Positions 23,140-35,099 of a DNA stretch of 64,000 nt are shown one piece after another. A program made the position numbers and the translations under genes. The stretch is taken from assembly GCF_021018805.1 (NCBI RefSeq), contig NC_086247.1, positions 146,531,285 to 146,595,284 of the forward strand. The letters are read 5' to 3'. The notes beneath the pieces are model-generated. The model worked only from the letters and a program-made list of their open reading frames with translations, was not told the DNA's origin and searched no databases. How positions within the stretch are numbered: position 1 is the first letter of the stretch; every line of letters starts with the position of its first letter. The DNA comes from Prinia subflava (taxonomy: Eukaryota > Chordata > Aves > Passeriformes > Cisticolidae).

Positions 23140-26100
23140 CTTCAATGCTGGGATGATCCCACTGCAAGAATGCCTGCTGAGGATGAGGAGAGTACCCATC
23201 CTTTGCATTTGAGGGGTACAAACATATTTTCGATGGAAAATAGACACAAGCAGCCCCCACCCAGCCATTCCTCCCTGCTGACACAGAGTACCTGTCCTTT
23301 CCTTTTTAGTAAGAATAGAAAACAAAGATAAAGTATGCAGACCTGGGATGTGTCTTTTCATTGCCCTTTCCCCCCTGCTGTTTCTACTGAATTACAATGG
23401 CAGACCCTTAATTCTAAGTAAGAACCCATTCCCCATGGCTCAAGCACCCTAACTACCAAAGTGTCCCTGCAGTGTATTTGTTTAGGTTCCTAAGCCCCCT
23501 CTAAATTCTTGTTTAAAGTTTGTTTTTTTTTCCTCATTAAATCAAGCTGTTCCAAAGTAGAAGAATTGCTGTCAAAAGCAAAGAACCATTCAAGCTACAT
23601 AGAGGAACACAGATCCTGCTGGAACTTTGTTATGATTTCAAATGAACCATGAGGGTCCTCCAAACCAAATAAAGAATTGGTTTGACTAGTTTTCTTCCCC
23701 TGTGTTAGTTCAAAATTGGCCCTGAAATTTAGCAACCTGAAATTAGTTTCTGTAGTTTCTCCCTCAAAAGAAAACTCTAGGATTAAACTTGTCACTAATT
23801 ATTGCTCCACTGGCCTATAACTGTGTCCAAAAATTTCTATTCTAAACAAACAATGGGACAGGAATTGGTGGTGTGTTGACTGTTGAGCAGGAAGAACACA
23901 TATTCTCACCATTTAATAACATGTTTATGACTCAATTAAAGTGGGTATCCACCCTCCTATAGTAAGAACTTTTAATTTTGTAAGCCATGTGCAGCAGAGA
24001 AGATTTGGCACCACGAGGGCCCTGCTGCTGAAGGCACAACTGGGGACACCTGAGAAGGCAGAGTTTGCACAGCTCTGTAATAGAGTTTTGAAAACCCATG
24101 GATCCCCCGGGAGCTGTGTGGCAAACTTCCCTCTCTCTGTGCCACTGCAGATATCAAATGTTAATTAGCCTGAAACAATTACTGATACCAACACAGCACA
24201 GCACGTTGCTGATCTGACAGAGATATTGCTGCTTCTGCCTGTGCTGAGATTCAGTGAAACCTCCCGGCTGCTGAGGGTTCATGTGCTGGCAGCTTTGGTT
24301 TACTCAAGGAAAGCTGACCATGAAGAGCTGATCTCCTGCCTTAGACTCCCCCAGCTTGGAGAGAAAAGCAAATGGGAGTGTGGAAATGTTTTTGAATCAA
24401 CCTTCTCTGATGCCTTTGAAAAATCTGCTTTGTCTATCTTGTCAAAAACAGCAGATAAAGGAATTTGTTCATGGTGGGTTTGAGATTGAAAAAGACAGAC
24501 TGTCTTTCACAAAGACCAGATCCAGTATTAAAAACCACCACAATAATCTCCTTTTAAAATAAAATATTGCCTTTAAGTGTTGACAAAAAATAGCTGCTGC
24601 TTCAGCTTCAAATCCAAAGTAAACTACCATTCACAGAATTAATCTCTTGTGTGCTCTTAGCACATTTTTGTTAATGCAACAGGTCTGGACACACAGGCCT
24701 TAGATTTAGTTATGTAAATGTAGCTGGAGCACGGCTGTTCTACCACAAAGGCGTTAAACAGCACTTATCAAACAAGCTTATTCACGCTACTGATCTCAGC
24801 TGTTAAAATAACATCACTCAAAACAGGATCTGTGAGAAAAAGGAGAAAGAAAGGTGGTCCCCACCTTCAGCCCTGAAGCCCCAGAACATCTTCACTGAAA
24901 GCCCACACAGGCACTCACACAAAAAATGCTGCCATTTTCAGAAGCTGTGAGCATTTTATTGAAATATTAAAGATTAGCTGGATAGCATTAATAATATTTA
25001 TTCTATGGGAAGTAACTGAGGATGTTGCTTTCCTGAAAATTTAGCAAATTATCAGATTTGATGAGTGGCTGGCCTATGTGTTTCACTAATTCATTAATAA
25101 CTTTACCTCTGATCATTAAAAAAGCACTAAATGGCCACAGTCATACAGCTCATTCTTCATTCACAACTGCATTCATACAGTTGGTGAATTGAGAAAACAG
25201 AAGATACTCTGCCTGAAGATACACGCACAGATGTAGTAACAAATATTTTAACTAATATAAACAGTATTTGGATTGAGTCCTTTTCTTGTTTTTATTTAGT
25301 AAGTGCTTTATCCTAATATATTTTTTATCCTAATAACAGTAACTTTTTCTCATAAGTATATCAATTTACTGTGCTTTAGGCTTGAAAATGCTGGAAAAAA
25401 ATAATTTAAGCCACCAGCCTTTGCTATAAGTGAACAATGTCCTTATATTGTGCAGCTTTCCATAGAGGAATGCTTCTGATTTATGAACAACAATGATTCA
25501 AAACTGTATTCACATTAAAAAGAGGATATGAAAAACCATAAACTTTTTACCTCAAAATGGCCCCCTCAAAAACTAATAATTTACAACAAACACCAAAAAT
25601 TAAACAACAATCAATAAAACAGGTAGCATTATTTTACGACAGAAATACTCTATTTGTGCTCACTTGATCATGAAATCACTAAACATTTGCAGTGTTTCTG
25701 AAAACAACATTGGGTGAGAATGAAAAAAAAAAAAATTTGAAATATATTTATTGCCACAGAAAGAAAACAGATTTATGTAAGCCTATTTCTAGGCCTGGTA
25801 AATCCATTTCAATTAAGCAATAAATATCATGACTACAGTCTGAGCAGTATTACTGATGATAGTTATGACAGTGTTCAATTTTCAGAGGTATATTTATCAT
25901 AATAATGTTTATCACCTCGCTCAAAAGGATGTTGTGAGGATTCATTAATATTTATACCCATTAGTGTTTTGGAAATAATAAGCATTATATTATTTTAATT
26001 TTTACACAGCTAATTAAATTAGTACGAGGCTATAATTGGACCATAAGCACAAAACCTATTAATTCCACATAAAAACCAGACTTGAAGAAATAAGAAAAAA

Positions 26101-26828
26101 TAGTAACAACAACAAGAGTAATATGTTGCTTTCCATAAATAATGGGATTTTTTTACTTCATTCAAGCTCTAAATACCAAGTCTAAGATTTGTTCTGGGTT
26201 TTTCTGAGCTCTCTTTGGTCCCACCACTTGTGTTAGAGATACAGCCAGGGAGAACAGAAACACTGAACTCATCACATGGACTAGGCTGAAAATTAATAAT
26301 TGAATGAGTTCTAATTACAATAATGATTCATTCTTTCCAGCCTTTGAGATTAAAAAAGTGCATTTCTTTTACTGCAGAATAGGTAACAGCAACTGTTGTA
26401 TCAGCTGCAAAAGCCTCTGAGCCCTAACTTTGTTCAGAAGCCTTTGCTCAATGCTAATCAGCCAGGATTTCTAAGTGTAATTGCCCTTAACTGGCACAAC
26501 ACTCTAATGGGCTGGTAAAATTGGAGACAAAAGAGCAAAAAGTTTCAAGAAGAATCTTGGCAGCTTTAATTCCTCCCTTGCATGATGACAACACTGATTC
26601 CTACTAAAGGCAATTAAATATACACTAACATCTCACAGTGTCACTCCAGAAAATCAGTTTTCTCACATATTTCCTCTTTTATTGCCTTACACACACTCCA
26701 CTGGCAGCTGACTGCCACAGAAAGCTGCACAAGCTTTAGCTACTTGTCTTTACTCTTACCTCAACCACAGAAATGCCACAGGATTCAAGGGTTGCTTTGT
26801 CACTTGGCTATTTAGGAAACCCCTTTTG

Positions 26829-27370
26829 TGTTGTGATGTGTAATTTTGTGGTTTAATACCTTATGATTTGTTCCTTTCCCCCTCCCTGGAGTGGTGGTTT
26901 AGCCTGGGTTGTGTCCACCCATTGGGTTGTCAGTTTTCCCTGATACCAACCCCTCATTCTGGAATGTTCTCTGTCAATCTGCCCTGATCACCAGCCCCTG
27001 CCTGGACTGCCCCTTGGAGAATCCACTATTCTTGGAGGCTCCATTGGTCTGTTTGTATAAATCTCCTCATTTTAGCCCCTCCATTGGTTTGTGCTCTGTA
27101 AGCCCCACCTTGTGTCCCTCCCTCGTCATCTCCCTGTTGGCCCCTTGACCCTAAACCTTGCTTCTGTCCCTTAAAACCCACGGGCATGCCTCTGGTCCCT
27201 TTGTCTTCCCCTCTGCACTGCATTCAAGTGAATAAATAAATCCTGGAGTGCATGTGAGGCCCACTTTGCTCCTTTCTACACTGACCCGACGGGACTGCTC
27301 GGGATTCTCCAGACCCCGCGGGTTGTGTCACTCCCCTGCAAAGTGCCTTTTCACCAGGCACCAGATGACA
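26829..27370 (+). mobile_element. Solo LTR of an endogenous retrovirus, 542 bp
   Basis: It starts TGTTGTGATG and ends CCAGATGACA. The 6-bp direct repeat CTTTTG lies at 26823-26828 and again at 27371-27376, the duplication length typical of ERVK-class insertions. Inside are three inverted CCAAT boxes (ATTGG), a TTAAAA box at 27171, and overlapping AATAAA signals at 27231. The last place the 3' end about 130 bp beyond the signal. It is antisense to DPP6. Because the boundaries rest on the 6-bp repeat, they remain open to revision. Confidence 0.72.
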
Positions 27371-27376
27371 CTTTTG

Positions 27377-27760
27377 GAGACCAGGGATCCCCACAGACCC
27401 GTGTGTGTCCCCCCAGGAGAGGGCAGCTCACAGGGCTTGCCCATCAGAAGGGCTCAGGGCTGTCTGTGGTGGAGCCGCGAGCTGGGCAAGTGTCCTTGGC
27501 CTGGCGCCACCAGAGACACCGTGAGCTCTGCACCCCTTCTGCTGAGCTCCTGTGCTCAAACCCCGCCTGCCCACGTGTTTCGGTTATTAAACATTCTATC
27601 AGAGCCCCACACACTTGTTTTGGTGAAGGATGATTTGAAATCAAAGCTTCTCCATGGAGGCGTTCATTCCCCAATCTTTCCCGAAATTCCGCTTTGCCAT
27701 TTCGGCCTCAGGGTGTGCCTTGTTTGGGCACAAAGAAGCTCAAAACAAACAGCAGAAAAA
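27377..27760. other. CpG-rich tract directly after the LTR
   Basis: This tract is GC- and CpG-rich (gccgcgagc, ctggcgccac, cccgcctgcccacgtg, ttcggttattaaac), unlike the intron on the other side of the LTR. If the LTR boundary is right, it is flanking DNA. If not, it may be retroviral leader sequence or a second, older LTR ending near a TTATTAAA signal at 27584. I recognise no viral gene in it. Confidence 0.4.
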
Positions 27761-30116
27761 CTGTAGGGGTGTTTTAAGACAAAGAAGCCTGGTGCCTTTC
27801 CTGTGACCTTTCCAGAAAAAGAACAAATCTTCTGTGTTCCAGGTTAGAAAAGCTCCCTATTAGCACAAGGCTTACCCAGAATATTGCTACCTGAAAGATT
27901 AAACTTCTGTAAATACAAGCACCACAAAAAAAAAAAAAAAAAAAGCATTTCCAGTGAAACCTGACAGCCAGACTAGCCACAATGTACCCACAGCAGCATC
28001 ACAGCTGTCTGCCAAGCTTCCTGGAAGAAATATATTTTAAGGAATGTGCTTTAATCCATTATCCTTTAAAATGATGAAGTGATACAACAGGAAAACACAC
28101 ATTAGCTGCCTCAGTATCTTTGCAAAATGCATGTCTGGCAGTCCAGTGCTGTGGTGTTCCAGTGTGGGGTTCACTGCTATCACCCAGACCAACACTGAGC
28201 AGAAATGCTTCTGTGCAAATAAATAGAAAAATATAGAAGCAGCTATTACTGGAAGGAAATGACTTTGTGGCACTTTTCTTAAAAATATCCCGCTTCATTG
28301 GAGTGACACATTGTGCTCTTCTATTTTGATGTTTATTCCTGGCTGGTATTAAACCAGAGATTGAATCCATTCATTTCAGAATTCAGACAAATGATTAATT
28401 CATACTATGCATATTAAAATATTATACACATATGTAAAGGAAGCACAACTCTACCGTGTAAAAAAAGTGATGAAAATGTCTATACTGACAATTAAAAGGC
28501 AGCACATCACACTTTCAAATGCCAAAAAAAAAAAAAAAAAAAAAAGAAATTATTTCTGATGGGTACAAAACAAGTATGCAATAATTTCAATAAGCTCCTT
28601 TTTTGAAATTGTAGAATTAAACTTTAAAGACATGTCCTCTGCCAATACATCTCCTGAAATTTCCTTTTGACTTTGCAACAAGGACAACTGCCCAAGGCTT
28701 TGCTAATCAATTTTTTGTGTTGCAGAAAACAGCGTAATTTGAATTTTGTCCAAGAATACAGTTTGAAATGCAGAAAATGTGAAGAGCTAACTAACATGCA
28801 ATTATTTGTAGCCACAGTCTGCATACCAAGGGAGAAGAAAGCTGAAGAAGTAATTTAACAGTTATTGCCATTTTAATACACAGAGCCACCCATCATGGCT
28901 TCAGGCTGCAATAACCAAGACTGAACCCAAGTATCCCTCTATTAGCATGCTTCAAAACAGAACAAAACAAAACCCAAAACAAAACAAACAAACTTTCTTT
29001 TCTCCATAAACATGGCTCTTAAAGGAATAAAAGAGGGGAGTTTGCTTTGTTTTATTTTGCTTCAGGAACTCTTGCTATATATATGAAATCCTGAACAATG
29101 TTCTCTTACAGTGAGTATATGCTACACCCTGAAATGTTCCCAAAGGCCATGTCTTCAGCTTTTCACCCTGAGTTTTCCTTTCTAGAAAAAGATGTGGTGT
29201 GATGCAGGGGCTGCTCTCTCTTCTCCAGACAGGCATCCTAAGAACAACAAACTCAGTGTTTTGCCTGTGCCTCAAACTCACAGTCTGCAAGCACTGACGT
29301 GCAGAGAGGAGGATGCAGAGGAAGCACACCCAGCCCATCCCTTTCCATTCCCATGCCCCTCCTGCCACATTGCCCACATCAAGCACTCCTCCACAGGCTG
29401 AACGCAAAGTTTGGGCTGTAAAAGCCCCCCTAACTCTGCTTCTTTCAGATCTTCAGAGTGTGCAGTCCTTTCAGTGGATAAAGGTTGAGAATAAAAAGTT
29501 AATTTCTCATTACTGTTTTTCAGAAATTAAACTTCTTCTCTGGTTTTTTGTGGGGGTTTTTTTTTCAGTTTTTTTGTTTTGTTTTGTTGTTAAAGGCAAT
29601 TTTCTGTCATTCTCAGAGGAACTGAGGAAGCCCTCCCTCCTCTAGGCTCTTCCAGCTTGCACAGTGCATCTGAGCAGAGTGGGCACAGGGCTTCCACAGA
29701 CAAAGGGTGATTTCTACTAAAAGAACTGAATTTTACAAAACATCTCTGGCTCACAAGGCAGGGAATTCTGAAAGAAAGGCTTTGCTTGCTCAGTGACCCT
29801 CGGGCTGTCTTTCCTGTGTTTAGAACTAACTTAACACTTCCCTGTCCATCTCTGTCTAGAACTCAGCTAAGCTTCAGGTAAGTGAAGTCACACCACCAGT
29901 AATTTCCCACTAAAAATCCTTATGAATTACTGGTCAAGTTTCTGATACAGTTTTATTTCCCTTTCTTCTAAAACCAGGCATGTTTCTTCTGACTTTCATA
30001 GCACCAAGTCAGGAATAACTCCAAAGATGACAGCAGAGAAATCAGATGAGCAACAGAGCTACAACTTTCACTACCTAGAGGACCCACCAATTTCCTTTGA
30101 TTAGCAGCTGAAATGT

Positions 30117-30173
30117 TGTATACATTATGGAAAAACAATTTTTCCATAATGTATACATTATGGAAAAACAATT
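30117..30173. repeat. Perfect 19-bp hairpin followed by a tandem copy of its arm
   Basis: The arms are 30117-30135 and 30139-30157, with a three-base loop. The core arm is GTATACATTATGGAAAAA. After the second arm, bases 30151-30173 repeat 30118-30140 exactly over 23 bp. The result is inverted and direct repetition of one word within 57 bp. Confidence 0.95.
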
Positions 30174-30797
30174 AATTCAGCTGTCAGTGAATTAATTATT
30201 TTAATTTTGAAGAATTGGTGGTATTCTAGACTACGGAAACAAAATATATAGGGTTTATAGTTCCTCCAAGTAGCACAGCATAGCTATCACTCAAACATTT
30301 CAGGCCTTATAATAGCAGAATTGAGAAAGACAAAAATATTATTCATGTAGAAGAATTGCTTCCCCCATGTTTGATTCTGTGATCATCATTTAAAAATGAC
30401 TCATTACACTTTTCTCTTTTGAAGTTTGGTAAAAAATTTGCTGTAGTCCAGAACTTAGAAGCAACCTAATGGTGATTTTTTACAAATGATTTATACCTAA
30501 CCCTCTGAAGAAAAGGATTTATAATGAAAGTGCTAGCTCAAGCCTAACTGCAGCACTGGGAATGGTGACACCATAATTAATGTATTATTTCAGTTGTGGG
30601 AGAAACTGACAGTAGCTTTTTGTTCTGGAGAAGAAATTTATAGGATGACAGAAAAAGGCACTGTGGGGAAAAAAAATCACAGAAGAGGAATAGGAATCCT
30701 TGTAGCAAAGACATGTCCTTACAATCCCCCTCCCAAAGGCTCTAAAATCCTGGCAATGACAGTGTTTCCTCTACTGTCTAATTTATACCTTTCTCCT

Positions 30798-30811
30798 CTA
30801 CTAGATGGCAG
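30798..30811 (+). promoter_or_regulatory. CTCF-like motif, one mismatch, near a DPP6 exon
   Basis: CTACTAGATGGCAG matches 13 of 14 CTCF core positions and shares ACTAGATGGCA with the perfect motif at 4931. It lies about 165 bp downstream, in transcript order, of exon 30976-31050. CTCF bound in introns can influence exon inclusion in some genes, but nothing here proves binding. Confidence 0.3.
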
Positions 30812-30975
30812 TGTGACATGCTCTCAGAATTGCTAAGTGAGGGGGTTTCTTGCTTTGTTTCATAGGAAAAAATTAATTTAAAATATCATCTTGCTGGCAT
30901 AGAAGTGAAGGAAAAAAAAAAAAAAAAGAAGTTAGCCACTGGCTGTGTATTTTGAAATCAAATCTGTTTACTTAC

Positions 30976-31050
30976 AGGTTCAACATCGAAGGCAAATAGT
31001 GCATATTCCCTGTCAGGTGACACTTCATACCGGATGGCCTTCAGGGAGAC
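30976..31050 (-). CDS. DPP6: DPP6 exon: beta-propeller segment with the SPDREYALF motif
   Basis: This 75-bp exon is exactly 25 codons in phase 0. It is read from 31050 to 30976, between an acceptor ending attttgcag and a gtaagt donor. It encodes VSLKAIRYEVSPDREY followed by ALFAFDVEP. The SPD turn is typical of DPP4-family propeller blades, and the IRYE..SPDREYALF pattern identifies DPP6 rather than DPP10 or DPP4. Bird-specific substitutions, judged from recalled mammalian sequence, are AFD for SYN before VEP and Val for Glu at the first codon. It is joined to the previous exon by a short 2.2-kb intron that carries the (GGGAAA)n tract, and to the next by a 20.8-kb intron. A CTCF-like motif lies about 165 bp away on its downstream side. 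Confidence 0.97.
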
Positions 31051-33238
31051 CTGCAAAATAAATATAGTTTTGGAACAAAGGTTCTTCAGTTTGCAAGCTA
31101 AGACACCTAGAACTAATTGTTATGATCATCTCTCTGAGGATGAAGAGTACTGCCAGAATTAAGTGTCTTGAAAAATATGCCTTTTTTTCAAACACCAGAA
31201 ATGTTATTTGGCTCCCATAAGAGAAAGAATCAATGCATTGTGACTCAGAGCAGGCAGCTGTATCAAAAAACCCAGAATTTTCCTCACAGTCTTACTGAAC
31301 AGTGGCTGCTGAGGTGGCAGATATAGGCAGTACTTAGCAGAAAACTCTGATAAATGGCAATTTATTAGTTCCTCTTCATTATCTGTGTTCACTGGCCAGT
31401 GCAGGAGATAAAAAACTGTAAATAGCTCCTGGAGCAAATTAGTAATAGAGACACCACTACCTCCACAAATTAAGATGACCCAGATAAGATAAACTATTCA
31501 GTTTTCCCCAGTTAAAGTCTTTGGGATGCTGCAGTGATCCAGTGCACCCTGACCTGGGCTCTGCAAAAATCAGCACTGTAAATCTTGCTAACAAGAAGAA
31601 ATGGCAGGATATCTCAGACTTGCCAGGAATTACCTTTTTCCAGGTCCACTTTCCATTTGTGTAGTGAAGCCATTTCTCCTTCCCAGTATGTTTCAATGTC
31701 ATGCATTGGTGGCACAGATGGCACCAAGGTCAAAGAGAGATGCCACTAGCACATCACTCATCCACTGCCTTTGAAATCTCACCCTCTCACCTAACAAATT
31801 AGATATAAGTCATTGAGAGAGTCCCACAGGGCAAAATTGAAAGGGGGATTGGAGAAAGACAGAGCACCCCACTGGGGAGAGTCATCCCCAAGGCCAGCAA
31901 GGGGGAATGTGCTCTGGGGGAGGGAAGGGAAAGGGAAAGGGAAAGGGAAAGGGAAAGGGAAAGGGAAAGGGAAAGGGAAAGGGAAAGGGAAAGGGAAAGG
32001 GAAAGGGAAAGGGAAAGGGAAAGGGAAAGGGAAAGGGAAAGGGAAAGGGAAAGGGAAAGGGAAAGGGAAAGGGAAAGGGAAAGGGAAAGGGAAAGGGAAA
32101 GGGAAAGGGAAAGGGAAGGGAAAACATGACCAAGTAGCAAAAGTTTTCTGCCCCAGGGCTGGGAAGGAAGAGGAAAAAGACAATGTGTCTGAATAAATTG
32201 TAATGGCAGCTCTTGCACTGGGACTTTCTGATCTATGTGGAGGTGACCTGCAGATGTCACCTGAGGCAGAGGAACAAAGGTAGAACAGGAGGGTGACAAT
32301 GGCATGAAAATGTAGGATCATCATGTAGCACTCTGCTTTCCTTACAAATAGCAAAAATTAAAAATCAGTGGAACAAACAGAGGCCAAATGGAAATAATTT
32401 GACTTCAACAGACCTTGACATTAAAGGAAGCCAGCCCATTCCCTTAGAATTGTAAAGAAAGGGGTTACACTCTGGTAAAAGAGGGTTGCTTATGTGACAG
32501 CAAAGTTTGAAGGTTAAATGCAGCATGTGAAGTTAAAATTTGGGCCCTGCCATAAAAACTCGGTGATAAATTCTTTGTCTCATTAAAAAATAATTAATAC
32601 AATTGATGCACTAATTTCTGCCACAATGCTGGTTTCATCTACTACAAAAAACAATCCTACAAAACACTTCTATCACTGTAAGTAATACTCTATATCAGAT
32701 GTGACTTTGTTTTCTTTACATTCATTTTAATAGTCACCTACTAACATCTTCCCAACAATTTCATAGGGTTTCTCTCAAATACAACTCCACTTCTATTCTT
32801 CAACACTACTCATAAAAAACACTAAAATTACATTTCAACCATTAGACAAGAAAAATCAGCAAATGCACAAATTAAAAAGAAGGATTTGCATGGAGGAATA
32901 TAGAGAATGACAACAGATAGTAAATTATATTAACTGTCCTTTTTATTGAGCATGCAGAGATGAGAATTATGCATCTTTCAATTACATATGATATGCAAGA
33001 CTAGCTGCAAATCTCTATATGATACTTTGCAGAAGTATGAGAGAAACTGAGCTTGCAGAATAATAACAAAAGCTGGAGTTCAATCTCACATTATCCATCA
33101 CTGCATAGCCCATTGTATTACCAGTGAATTGCTTCTCCTTCACAATACATGAAGTTGAAAACCAAGTCATTTTCTGCTTTACTGATCCAACTGCAAGACA
33201 GCTGTGAAATTCAGCTACTTGTCACAGAAAATACTTAC
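31051..33238 (-). other. DPP6: Short DPP6 intron (2.2 kb) carrying the (GGGAAA)n tract
   Basis: Complete intron with GT/AG ends and a length of 2,188 bp. Apart from the hexamer tract at 31927-32117 it is AT-rich unique sequence with no recognised mobile element. Confidence 0.92.
31927..32117 (+). repeat. Pure (GGGAAA)n hexamer tract, about 31 units
   Basis: About 190 bp of uninterrupted GGGAAA, with slightly imperfect units on both edges. Every unit supplies a three-G run separated by three A, so each four units can form a three-tier G-quadruplex. The strand is all purine, so triplex DNA is also possible. It lies in the 2.2-kb intron; the G-rich strand is the DPP6 template strand. Long open frames here are by-products of the period-6 repeat. 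Confidence 0.98.
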
Positions 33239-33333
33239 AATTTTTTTGTTTTCTATTAATATTGTTGAACTGTTGGTTTCGACATTCCTCAGAATTACTG
33301 TGCCATTCTGGTTTCTATAAATGAATTCATTAT
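33239..33333 (-). CDS. DPP6: DPP6 exon: first blade of the beta-propeller
   Basis: This 95-bp exon is read from 33333 to 33239, between a pyrimidine-rich acceptor (ttttcctccttgcag) and a gtaagt donor. Its first two bases complete the Asp codon begun in the previous exon, then 31 codons follow, ending in phase 0. The protein reads [16 protein letters not shown], then [15 protein letters not shown], which aligns with the DPP6 segment containing EFIY and VETNTST. Two N-glycosylation sequons are visible: NGT (codons at 33307-33299) and NSS (33274-33266). The second matches a known DPP6 glycosylation position as I recall it. The first appears where mammalian DPP6 has Lys-Gly-Thr, so it may be lineage-specific. 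A run of seven A in the coding strand lies near the donor. Confidence 0.97.
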
Positions 33334-35099
33334 CTGCAAGGAGGAAAACAAAAGGTCATTAAGGAAATCTGAAATTGTCTGTTTGTGTGGAACCTAATTA
33401 GAGATTTAAACCAAAAGTTCTGCTGGGAACTTCTCTCTGAAGAACACAGAGTGGTTTTTAACACAGCCATTGCTAAAAGTGACTTTGAGCACAGCCATAA
33501 AAGGACATGGTTAGTGTTTGTCACATGTTTGTTGTGTCACTTTCCCTTAGATGAGTGCAAGAGTGACCTGTTTTGAATGTACATACACAGCTTGCTATAT
33601 AGTTAGAGTGGAAAACAAGGTCAAAAACCCCCATTCCTTATGATTAAAGGTTTCTGAGTTCCATGGTCTCTTTAGGAGTTTAATAAGCCTGGAAAGTCTC
33701 TGAAAGTGAAAGGTAAATGACCCTCTAACAAAGCAGATTCTGGAACCTAATATTGTGCTCCAACTCTGGCATTTGTTCTTCAGACTTATAGCAGAAGGAG
33801 ATACTTGCAGAGAAATCACCATTTTCACATGAAACAAGGCAAATCAGCTTGTCTCTGTGCACTTGGAGACTATTCCAGCTCTCAAGACAGGTGGACAAGG
33901 ACAAAAACACAGGAGACAGTGTCCAGGTCTCAAAGCACACAACCTGCCTGACAGAAAGGCTGGGGCAGAACTATGAAAGGGACTCCAAATGAGGGTCAGG
34001 TAGGAGGTCAAAAGTTCAGGATGAAAAACATTACAACAATAAAGGAATGTCACAAACTGGAGTTCAAGTCTGATCAGTGCTTACATGCACTGCCCTGCAG
34101 ATAAGACATAAAACATAAGTCCCAAGCACTCTGCCATTAAAGGAATCAGCAGTTTTTCTTGGCACAGGATTAGGGGTTATGGGTTTTTTTGCAACTTGGT
34201 TAAACTGAGACACTGAGCACTGATGGATCCTACCAAGTTTCTGCTTCCAGTTTCAGCTAGGGAAACAATTCCTCATCACCTGCCATAACTGTGGCTACCC
34301 CAGGAGTGTTATCATGATGCAACAAGGGCTAGGGACATGTGGCTGGTTCAACATTATCCATGGGTTGTCCTGGGATGAGCCAAAGACGAGTTTAAATCCT
34401 CTAGGATACATACAGGCACAAACCCAGCTCACTGTAACTACAGGGGTGTGCACAGCCCAGGTGGGGTGACCTGCTGAAGGCAGCACTGTGTTTTGGTTCT
34501 CTCCAAACTTTGGTGTGCAGACCTAGCATATCCCTTATCCACATTTCAGTCCTTTATTTCCAACCTGGTGATGGTAATCCTCGTCACAGTCACTAACTAG
34601 CTGTACAAAATGCTCTGAAGGTGCAGATGAAAAGCTTCTGCACTCTACTTATTGCTGTCAATAAAAACATCTCCCCCTCCATATCACAGATTTACACATA
34701 AGTGGAAGAAGAAGAAATCTTCTCTGAGATTGGGATGAATCAGATTCTGTAAGAGCAGAAGACTGCTGCAATACAGTTGATGCTCTCAAAGCCACAAGGT
34801 TTTAGAGACTTTAAGATTCTCAGAGTCCAAATCACAGCAGCAGCCCTTCAGACTCACAAGCAAAGTTCTCAAAGCATAACTTTTTTAAAAATTATGGAAT
34901 AAATTTTATCAGCAACTTCTATCATGAATTAAAAAAGAAGTACCTGAATTAGATTGACTTGCATTTATCTTTAAAGTATTTATCTTTAAAATATCTTGAA
35001 GTATTATGACTGAGCAAACTAAGAAACTCAAACTTGAGAAGGAACTGATTGAACAGAGCTAGGACAGAAGTCAAAAAAGTCATAAACAGTACAGAGAAG

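Larger units (their letters stand above)
10171..30975 (-). other. DPP6: DPP6 intron between exons 30976-31050 and 10118-10170 (20.8 kb)
   Basis: Complete intron with GT/AG ends. It holds the CpG cluster at 10.37 kb, a T35 run at 10572, the nested LTR pair at 17.70-18.78 kb, two CR1 remnants, the LTR at 26.83 kb with CpG-rich DNA after it, A-rich runs at 27926-27944 (19 A) and 28524-28545 (22 A), and the hairpin at 30.12 kb. From 10.7 to 17.6 kb I see no recognisable element. From about 24.7 to 26.7 kb the DNA is strikingly AT-rich and repeat-poor. Confidence 0.9.

Noticed and set aside
26837..27252. Alternative LTR boundaries with a TGTGA duplication
   Set aside because: The 3' end would fall only about a dozen bases after the polyadenylation signal, too short for R-U5. 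The CTTTTG solution is longer and better.
27248..27766. A 172-codon open frame
   Set aside because: It starts inside the LTR and runs through the CpG-rich tract. It is compositional, with no recognisable retroviral protein.
32239..32260. Inverted repeat AGGTGAC ... GTCACCT
   Set aside because: Seven-base arms with an eight-base loop are common by chance in 64 kb.
31791..32354. Long open frames of alternating residues (KG, SL, PF types) on both strands
   Set aside because: They arise from the period-6 GGGAAA repeat, which has no stop codon in several frames.
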